Shown one piece after another: positions 55,856 to 61,571 of a stretch of DNA of 61,571 bases. The position numbers and the translations under genes are program-made. The notes under the pieces are model-generated. The model ran no database searches, was not told the origin of the DNA, and saw nothing but the letters and a program-made list of their open reading frames with translations. This DNA comes from DAOPZC01 sp035353175 (GTDB taxonomy: Bacteria; Verrucomicrobiota; Kiritimatiellia; RFP12; UBA1067), in assembly GCA_035353175.1 (NCBI GenBank), contig DAOPZC010000023.1, positions 1 through 61,571 of the forward strand. The letters run 5' to 3'. Position 1 is the first letter of the stretch. Each line of letters begins with the position of its first letter.

Positions 55856-58015
55856 ATGACTCCGACATCGCCATATCTCATCGCGACAGGATCAGGCGTG
55901 ATCGCCTTTGTTTCGGGGCTCTTCTTGGCCGGCACCATGGCATTGCGTGGCCGACGCAAGGCGGAACACTGCGCCCTGATGGAAAAACAAGGTTCCGATG
56001 CGCTCTTTGACGCGTTCTTGTGCGGACTCGTCCTATTCAATGAGCGGATGGACGTTGTTCGCTGCAATGCGGTTGCCGCCGACATGGGGTTCCACGGGGT
56101 CAAATCGCTGAGAAGCCATGATCAGAAAGTCGTGCTTCCGGAAGACGAACATTCGCAAGACGCACGCGAGGCGTCCTCCAATGCTATGGCCATGTTCCAT
56201 CCCGTGACAAGAATGGTCGAGCGCGTCCTGTCGGAGAACCAGGTGATTCGGGGAGTCGATCAGTCGTTTGTGGCTATGAACGAAAAAGGCGCAAACACGG
56301 TGTGGTTGCGCATCAGCGGTGCCCCGGTCGTTTGCTATGGCGGTCGGCATGTCCTGTTGTTGCTTGACGATATCACCGAGTCCAGATTGCTTCGGGAACA
56401 AATGAATGAGATGGGGGTTGAGGTCGCGCGGCTGAATTCGGAGCGTCAGTGCGACAGCATCGAAAAGGCTCAGTATTTTGCCGGTATGAGCCATGAGATT
56501 CGTACGCCGCTGAACGGCATTATCGGGATGACCGAACTGCTGTTTGATACCGACGTTACTGGCGCGCAGCGCGACTGCATTGAAACCATCCGGAAGAGCA
56601 GCGAGGCGTTGTTGGTCGTGGTTAACGATCTCCTAGACATCTCCAAAATAGATGCCCATCGGGTTGTGTTGGAAGACGAAACGTTTGATCTCCAGTATTG
56701 TCTGGAAGAAGCCGTGCGTTTGGTGATGCCATCGGCGGTTAAAAAACATCTGGAGATCGTCTGCCAAACGGACGAGAATCTTCAATCGCTTTGGGTGGGT
56801 GACATCGGAAGACTGCGTCAGATTCTTGTGAATCTGATCGACAATGCCATCAAGTATACGGAGCGCGGCGAGATTGTCGTGTCTGTCAACGGAACACCGA
56901 AGGAGCCCGGTCTGTTCCTGCTGGAGTTTTCCGTTCAGGATACGGGGATCGGCATTCCTCCGGAAAAGCAAAAAACGCTGTTCCACCCTCTCAGCCGGCT
57001 GGATGCTTATTCTGAGATGCGGCATATGGGTGGGTCGGGCCTTGGCCTAGTGATCAGCAAAAGGCTTTGCGAGTTGATGGGCGGGACGATGTCTGTCGAG
57101 AGCAAGGGGATGCCAGGGCACGGGAGTGTCTTTCGTTTTTCCGTCGTGGTCAAGACCTCTTCAGAGCACAAAGAGCCGTCCGTCATTCCGCCTTACCCCG
57201 TCCTGATGAACAAGCGGATTCTGATTGTCGACGACAACGCGACGAGCCGCGAACAACTGGCCCGAATGGCCCTTTCCTGGAAGATGGTGCCGATCGCCGT
57301 TGCTTCGGGCAGCGGGGCGCTCGACTGGTTGAAGGGCCCCGATGCTTTCGACATCGCCGTGTTGGATTATGAGATGCCGGTCATGAACGGGCTGAAACTC
57401 GCGGAGGCAATCCGCCAACTGCCCAATCGAAAAGATCTCTATTTGATTCTGCTTGCGCCGCTTGGCGACCGGGTGACAGGTGGCGACCGCACCTGGATCA
57501 ATGCGTGCCTCTCGAAACCCGCCGCGGCGAGCCGGCTTCATGACGCGCTGGTGCACGCCCTTGCCGCATCAGCTGCCGCCAGCCCGATTGCGGGAGGGGG
57601 CGGAGCGCCGCTTGGCATGGTGGCCGCACAGCATCCGCTGCGGATTCTTGTGGCTGAAGACAATGTGGTCAACCGGCGCGTCGCTCTCAGCCTGTTGGGC
57701 CGACTGGGGTATCGGGCCGATACGGTGTCCGACGGACTTGAAGCGTTAGAGGCGGTGAAAAACGCGCGGTATGATGTGATTCTGATGGACATCCAGATGC
57801 CGGCGTTGGACGGTGAGCAGACGACTGTCCGGATCCGTAAAGAGTTGCCCCCGTCACGGCAGCCTTGGATTGTGGCGATGACGGCGAACGTCATGAAAGG
57901 CGACAGCGAGCGTTACTTTGCGCTTGGCATGAACGCGTATGTCCCCAAACCGATTAGAACGGAACAGCTGCGCGAGGTGCTGTTGTCCGTGCCGTCTCCG
58001 GCCTCGGGTATTTGA
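55856..58015 (+). CDS. Hybrid sensor histidine kinase (PAS-HisKA-HATPase-REC-REC)
   Basis: A 719-residue protein with one N-terminal membrane helix (SGVIAFVSGLFLAGTMAL). A PAS-like segment follows (DAFLCGLVLFNERMDVVRCNA). The H-box YFAGMSHEIRTPLNGIIGM holds His213. ATPase boxes are NLIDNAIKYTERGE and GSGLGLVISKRLCELMGG. The first receiver has RILIVDDNATSRE and Asp504 (VLDYEMPVMNG), but the usual Thr/Ser after strand 4 is replaced (LLAPLGD). The second has RILVAEDNVVNRRVAL and Asp645 (LMDIQMPALDG). Its kinase-receiver core resembles that of the gene before, so the two are probably paralogues that split sensing roles. The gaps on its two sides are 43 and 39 bases. Confidence 0.92.
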   Translation: MTPTSPYLIATGSGVIAFVSGLFLAGTMALRGRRKAEHCALMEKQGSDALFDAFLCGLVLFNERMDVVRCNAVAADMGFHGVKSLRSHDQKVVLPEDEHSQDAREASSNAMAMFHPVTRMVERVLSENQVIRGVDQSFVAMNEKGANTVWLRISGAPVVCYGGRHVLLLLDDITESRLLREQMNEMGVEVARLNSERQCDSIEKAQYFAGMSHEIRTPLNGIIGMTELLFDTDVTGAQRDCIETIRKSSEALLVVVNDLLDISKIDAHRVVLEDETFDLQYCLEEAVRLVMPSAVKKHLEIVCQTDENLQSLWVGDIGRLRQILVNLIDNAIKYTERGEIVVSVNGTPKEPGLFLLEFSVQDTGIGIPPEKQKTLFHPLSRLDAYSEMRHMGGSGLGLVISKRLCELMGGTMSVESKGMPGHGSVFRFSVVVKTSSEHKEPSVIPPYPVLMNKRILIVDDNATSREQLARMALSWKMVPIAVASGSGALDWLKGPDAFDIAVLDYEMPVMNGLKLAEAIRQLPNRKDLYLILLAPLGDRVTGGDRTWINACLSKPAAASRLHDALVHALAASAAASPIAGGGGAPLGMVAAQHPLRILVAEDNVVNRRVALSLLGRLGYRADTVSDGLEALEAVKNARYDVILMDIQMPALDGEQTTVRIRKELPPSRQPWIVAMTANVMKGDSERYFALGMNAYVPKPIRTEQLREVLLSVPSPASGI

Positions 58016-58054
58016 TCCCTCCGGACTGTCGGGCTAAAACGAAAGGATCTTCCT

Positions 58055-59167
58055 ATGAACGACACTTCTGCTGCTGGCGAGCCCAGACGAACGGCACTTC
58101 CGTTAATGTCGGGTTGCGAATGTCCACCCGACGTCCTCGCCTCTCTTGTTACAGATCTGATATTGCTCGTCAACGAACGTCAGTGCATTGTGTATGCGAA
58201 CCGGGAATTTTCAGGCGAGAGTGGTCGGGAGCGTTGCGATGCCGTTGGAAAAACACTGGGCGAAGCCCTGAACTGCCGTCACGCCGCCGGCCGTACTTGC
58301 GGAGCCTGCGAGGCCTGCGTGGAATGCGGTTGGTTTCAGGCCCTCAAGGGGTGCGACAATGGGCTGATCTGCGAACGCGATTGCCGTATCCTCACTCTGG
58401 AAGGAAAGGCCTTCGATTTCGCGGTCAAAGCGGTTCCGATTCCTTCGGGGCGAAAAGGAGAGGCGCTCTGGGCGTGCGGTCTCAAAGACGCGTTTGCGCA
58501 GAAACGGCTGCGTGTCTTGGAGCGGTCATTCTTTCATGACGTCACCAATCTCGCCGTGGGTATCAGAGGCATGTTCGAAATTCTGGAGAATTCCGACGCT
58601 GAGGAAAGCGCGGTGGTGCGCGGCATGCTTCAAGAGAGCGCCGGAAAATTGGTCAGCGCGATAGAACGCTTGCGCACGCTTCGTGTCGCCGAGAACGGCG
58701 ATCTTCGCATTTGGCGCAGCAGCCAGAATCCATGCGAGCTGCTTCAGTCGTTGGCTCAACGGTACCGGGAAGAAGCCGAGACGCGGCATCTGCGGGTCGT
58801 CATTGAAAACCTCGGTGCTGCGGTCACGTTCGAGACTGACCGGGAATTGTTCTTCCTCGTGGTTGGCGAGCTGTTGGCAAACGCGATAGAAGCGTCCTCT
58901 CGGGACGATGTGGTCACGCTCGGATTCACCACGGGGGCAGGGCAGATTGAGTTTTACGTCAAAAATCAGGCCGCCATGTCGCCTGCGGAGCAAGCGCACG
59001 TTTTCGAGCGGTCATTTACGACCAAGGGAAGCGGCCACGGCATCGGTACCTATTGTGCGAAGTTGATCGTTGAACATTACCTGAAAGGGACTGTCCGGTT
59101 TTCTTCGCACGCGTGCGGAGGAACCGAGTTCTGTGTGAGTTATCCGTTGCTCTCGTTCGCTTCGTGA
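58055..59167 (+). CDS. Soluble sensor histidine kinase with Cys-rich PAS domain
   Basis: A 370-residue protein without membrane helices. The PAS-like domain (about 25-140) has a Cys cluster: C74-x-H76, then C82, C85, C88, C91 in RTCGACEACVECGW and three more Cys at 100, 106 and 110. This resembles the C-x-H...CG...C-x2-C signature of a set of uncharacterised bacterial PAS kinases and could bind an iron-sulfur cluster, zinc or heme. The H-box is unusual: RSFFHDVTNLAVGIRGMFEIL. The ATPase has VVGELLANAIEASS and GSGHGIGTYCAKLIVEHYL. It probably sends phosphate to the receiver encoded 23 bases downstream. Confidence 0.88.
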   Translation: MNDTSAAGEPRRTALPLMSGCECPPDVLASLVTDLILLVNERQCIVYANREFSGESGRERCDAVGKTLGEALNCRHAAGRTCGACEACVECGWFQALKGCDNGLICERDCRILTLEGKAFDFAVKAVPIPSGRKGEALWACGLKDAFAQKRLRVLERSFFHDVTNLAVGIRGMFEILENSDAEESAVVRGMLQESAGKLVSAIERLRTLRVAENGDLRIWRSSQNPCELLQSLAQRYREEAETRHLRVVIENLGAAVTFETDRELFFLVVGELLANAIEASSRDDVVTLGFTTGAGQIEFYVKNQAAMSPAEQAHVFERSFTTKGSGHGIGTYCAKLIVEHYLKGTVRFSSHACGGTEFCVSYPLLSFAS

Positions 59168-59190
59168 ACGTCGTTGGAAGGGAAAACAAT

Positions 59191-59589
59191 ATGGCGCTTG
59201 GAACACCCCGAATCATTTTGGCGGACGACGAGATCCATATCCGTTACCTCGTCCGCAGCATCATCCGGGCCGAGGGGTACACCGTGGTCGGCGAAGCCAA
59301 CAACGGTGAGGACGCGCTCGCGTTGTACCGGTTGCATCAGCCCGATCTCATCCTGATGGACATCAATTTGCCTTTGAAGACGGGCGATGAGGTGCTGGCG
59401 GAGATCATGCGTGAATTTCCGGCGGCGAAAGTCGTGATGCTCACCATGGTGGCCGACATGGATACCGTGAAACGATGTTTGGAAATGGGCGCCACGGACT
59501 ACATTCTGAAGAACAATTCAGTCGAAACGATTCGGCAAATGTTGCGCGCGATCGTCGCCGGTATACCCGAGAAGGAGAATCTCGTATGA
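59191..59589 (+). CDS. CheY-like single-domain response regulator
   Basis: 132 residues from the ATG at 59191, preceded by GGAAGGG; the frame is open 26 codons further into the kinase gene. It is a receiver only: RIILADDEIHIRYLV has the acidic pair, LILMDINLPLKTGDEV the phospho-acceptor Asp (about residue 56), VVMLTMVAD the switch Thr, and TDYILKNNS the Lys. No output domain is attached, so it must act by binding another protein. Its stop overlaps the start of the 51-residue gene (ATGA), which in turn overlaps the ATPase gene. That coupling makes the ATPase or the small protein the likely target. Confidence 0.9.
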   Translation: MALGTPRIILADDEIHIRYLVRSIIRAEGYTVVGEANNGEDALALYRLHQPDLILMDINLPLKTGDEVLAEIMREFPAAKVVMLTMVADMDTVKRCLEMGATDYILKNNSVETIRQMLRAIVAGIPEKENLV

Positions 59590-59741
59590 ATGAACGTTTC
59601 GATTTGCGCGTGATCCTTCAGGAGATCAAGGTCGACGAAAAAGTATATCGGATGAAGCCGGTGCTTTTGACCCAGAAAGAGATTTCCGAGATGCGCGAAA
59701 AAATGAATCGTGTGAAGCGAGAGGAGGGCCGGACGACATGA
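59586..59741 (+). CDS. 51-residue hydrophilic helical protein between receiver and ATPase genes
   Basis: The ATG at 59586 overlaps the receiver stop and the TGA overlaps the ATPase start, so the small frame is fixed by four-base overlaps at both ends. The product is highly charged (LRVILQEIKVDEKVYRM and LTQKEISEMREKMNRVK) with a likely amphipathic helix in its second half. No membrane segment, Cys or known domain is seen. The position between receiver and ATPase suggests an adaptor between them. Confidence 0.65.
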   Translation: MNERFDLRVILQEIKVDEKVYRMKPVLLTQKEISEMREKMNRVKREEGRTT

Positions 59742-61444
59742 TCACGCGTGAAGAGCTGGTCCGGCAATTGATCATGCTTCGCATCATGCCGGAAACGGAA
59801 TTGGACCGGCTTTGCCAACAGCGGAGCAATGATTTGCTCGGCGTTTTGGATGATTTGCAGATACGTCACCCCTCGCACAAGGATACTCTGGGTCGCATCT
59901 GGGCGGACGCCTTGAATGTGGCGTATGTGAATATCCAGACGACACCCGTCGAAGCGGGGGTCGCTTCGCGTCTGAGCATCGACTTCGCGCTCCGTGAGGA
60001 AATCATCGCCCTGTATGAGTTTGACGGCGTTGTCACGTTGGCCGCATCACATCCTGAAAACGCGTATTTGGAGGAAAAGGTCAGAGCCCTGCTGGGCCAC
60101 GAAATCAGCATCGTGTTCTCCTTTCCGTCGCAAATCGTGGACGCGATCGAAATGGCGTATCAGACGCACGACAGCCTGACTGCGCTACTCGCGCAGTCGG
60201 GAATCAACGAACTGGCGGGAAGGTCGGGGGTTTTGACGACCGAGCAGATGCAGCAATTGGCTGGAAGCGAGTTCATCATCAAGTTTGTCCGCGGGCTGAT
60301 TCTGCTGGCGCTTTCGGAACGGGCGAGTGATATCCATCTTGAACCGGGGGAAAAAGGTGCCCGCATCCGTTTCAGAATTGATGGTATTTTGGAAGACCGT
60401 TTCTTGCTTGAAGCCGCTGTGTTGGGTCCCGTTGTCAGCCGATTAAAGATCATGGCTGAAGCGGATATAGCGGAACACCGCTTACCGCAGGACGGCAGAA
60501 TCGGCCTGGAACTCCGCGAGCATGTGTTGGATTTGCGGTTCTCTTCGATCCCGTCTGTGAACGGCGAGAAGGTGGTGCTGCGCCTTTTGGGGCAGAGCCA
60601 ACGGCGGTCGATTCCCGACATGGACCAGCTCTTCTTCTCAGCGTCGATATTCAAAGGTCTTCTGCGTACCATCCACATGCCGAACGGGATCTTTTTCGTG
60701 ACCGGCCCAACGGGGTCCGGAAAAACGACGACGCTCTACGCGCTGCTGAAACAACTGAACTCGCCGGACGTGAACATTCTGACGATTGAGGATCCTGTCG
60801 AGTACCGTCTGGAAGGAATCACACAGGTGCAGGTCAATTCGGCGACCGGCCTGGACTTCGCCCTCGCCTTGCGTGCGTTTCTGCGCCAAGACCCAGACAT
60901 TATCCTTGTGGGAGAAATCCGCGATGCAGAGTCCGGCCGGATTGCCGCACAAGCGGCGTTGACGGGACATTTGGTGATGGCGACCATGCACACCAACGGC
61001 GCACTCCAATCCATCACGCGTTTGATCGATCTCGGCGTTGAGCCGTTTCTTGTCGCGCCCTCCGTGGTCGCTGTGATGGCGCAGCGCTTGGTTAGGCAGA
61101 TCTGTCCGCGGTGTCGCGAGTCGTATAGCGCCCCTCAGAGCATACTTGATGAGAATTTTGTGAATCACGAAGGTGAGGAGGTGTCGCTCTGGCGGGGGGC
61201 CGGCTGCACGCACTGTCATCACACGGGATTCTATGGACGTGTTGCGGTTCATGAACTTTTTGTTGTCACTGAAGACTTCCGCAGTCTTGTCGCCCGGAAC
61301 GCACCGATGTGCGAGATCCAGGAATCGGCCAGGAAGGGGGGGTTTCGGCCAATGCGGCATGATGGGCTTAAGAAAGTCTTGAGGGGGTTGACAACGATAG
61401 GAGAGCTGGACTCCATCACTTACTACGATACCGTGACGCCTTGA
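59738..61444 (+). CDS. GspE/PilB-type secretion or pilus assembly ATPase
   Basis: A 568-residue protein. The N-terminal N1/GspE_N-like domain (REELVRQLIMLRIMPETELD, then TPVEAGVASRLSIDFALREEI) is followed by the ATPase. SERASDIHLEPGEKGARIRFRIDG is the family entry, FVTGPTGSGKTTTLYALLKQL the Walker A with Lys329, LTIEDPVEYRLEGITQVQV the Asp box, RAFLRQDPDIILVGEIRDAES the Walker B, and TGHLVMATMHTN the His box. The zinc site CPRCRESY ... CTHCHHTGFYGR is intact. It powers assembly of a type II secretion pseudopilus or type IV pilus. No other pilus gene lies in the window. Confidence 0.92.
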   Translation: MITREELVRQLIMLRIMPETELDRLCQQRSNDLLGVLDDLQIRHPSHKDTLGRIWADALNVAYVNIQTTPVEAGVASRLSIDFALREEIIALYEFDGVVTLAASHPENAYLEEKVRALLGHEISIVFSFPSQIVDAIEMAYQTHDSLTALLAQSGINELAGRSGVLTTEQMQQLAGSEFIIKFVRGLILLALSERASDIHLEPGEKGARIRFRIDGILEDRFLLEAAVLGPVVSRLKIMAEADIAEHRLPQDGRIGLELREHVLDLRFSSIPSVNGEKVVLRLLGQSQRRSIPDMDQLFFSASIFKGLLRTIHMPNGIFFVTGPTGSGKTTTLYALLKQLNSPDVNILTIEDPVEYRLEGITQVQVNSATGLDFALALRAFLRQDPDIILVGEIRDAESGRIAAQAALTGHLVMATMHTNGALQSITRLIDLGVEPFLVAPSVVAVMAQRLVRQICPRCRESYSAPQSILDENFVNHEGEEVSLWRGAGCTHCHHTGFYGRVAVHELFVVTEDFRSLVARNAPMCEIQESARKGGFRPMRHDGLKKVLRGLTTIGELDSITYYDTVTP

Positions 61445-61459
61445 CGCCCCTTGGCAAAA

Positions 61460-61506
61460 GATAACAATCGGTTGCTTGAGCCGTGTTTTTTTTGATAATT
61501 GTTATC
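61460..61506. repeat. Nine-base inverted repeat around the terminator
   Basis: GATAACAAT at 61460-61468 and its exact reverse complement ATTGTTATC at 61498-61506 enclose the terminator hairpin. The right arm also forms a smaller symmetric element, GATAATTGTTATC at 61494-61506. The arms extend the terminator base or form an operator for the next gene, which lies beyond the window. Confidence 0.5.
61469..61493 (+). terminator. Intrinsic terminator after the ATPase gene
   Basis: CGGTT, loop GCTTG, AGCCG (61469-61483, five pairs with one G-T wobble), then TG and eight T residues to 61493. It lies 25 bases after the ATPase stop and is preceded by an A-rich stretch. Confidence 0.55.
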
Positions 61507-61528
61507 AACATGATCACTAGAGCATATT
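61499..61528 (+). promoter_or_regulatory. Weak candidate promoter for the next gene
   Basis: TTGTTA at 61499-61504, an 18-base spacer and CATATT at 61523-61528 in very AT-rich DNA. The gene it would serve is outside the window. The first six bases fall inside the symmetric element at 61494-61506, so a bound protein would block it. Confidence 0.28.
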
Positions 61529-61571
61529 AATTAAATCTATAGCCGCACGAGACAAACCAAGACAGGGCGTC

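Overview
The window is GC-rich bacterial DNA (about 60% G+C by eye) and reads like a member of the PVC superphylum, most likely Kiritimatiellota or a close Verrucomicrobiota/Lentisphaerota relative. The grounds are five Tat-exported Gfo/Idh/MocA oxidoreductases, two formylglycine sulfatases, a 2.7 kilo-residue autotransporter-associated-repeat protein, a ThuA protein, a squalene-cyclase-like repeat protein and an orphan partner-switching module. The taxonomic call is inference. No rRNA, tRNA, CRISPR array, IS element or phage gene was seen.

Layout. (1) 1-14152: a secreted and periplasmic sugar-processing locus. It starts with the last 15 codons of an upstream gene, then four exported Gfo/Idh/MocA oxidoreductases (the last three are tandem paralogues), an outer-membrane beta-barrel, a large beta-helix protein, a two-domain SGNH esterase, a TIM-barrel glycosidase-like protein, a divergent rhamnogalacturonan acetylesterase and a GH28-like beta-helix enzyme. 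Together these point to pectin or rhamnogalacturonan breakdown. (2) 14294-19464: signalling. There is a STAS protein, a CDF-family membrane protein that has lost its metal ligands, and a minus-strand operon of STAS, then an NMT1/SsuA-type binding protein, then a sensor PP2C phosphatase fused to an RsbW-like kinase domain. (3) 19774-29321: the giant beta-strand-repeat surface protein and a fifth Gfo/Idh/MocA protein. (4) 29338-35496, minus strand: an MFS transporter, a membrane VWA protein, and an overlapping trio of MTA phosphorylase, class II aldolase and MtnA isomerase, which fits the DHAP shunt for salvage of 5'-deoxyadenosine or methylthioadenosine. (5) 35670-47319: a second polysaccharide locus with two sulfatases, a GH127 enzyme, a ThuA protein, two FAD enzymes and an M16 protease. 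(6) 47420-51697: a small Cys4 polyampholyte protein, an ECF sigma / anti-sigma / lipoprotein operon, and a membrane-anchored prenyltransferase-like repeat protein. (7) 52036-61444: two hybrid histidine kinases, a Cys-rich PAS kinase, a CheY-like receiver, a 51-residue protein and a GspE/PilB ATPase in one tight operon that ends at a probable intrinsic terminator.

Most unusual points. First, the giant repeat protein ends in a short C-terminal signature (aromatic, 2-3 residues, G-T, then a hydrophobic stretch, K/R, stop). The truncated gene at the left edge ends the same way, and so does a decayed reading frame at 12956. Second, in two places a gene with this tail is followed directly by a Tat-exported oxidoreductase. 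Third, an orphan solute-binding protein is translationally coupled to a phosphatase/anti-sigma-type switch protein. Fourth, a complete signalling cascade is translationally coupled to a secretion or pilus ATPase. Promoter calls are by eye against sigma-70 consensus and are tentative.
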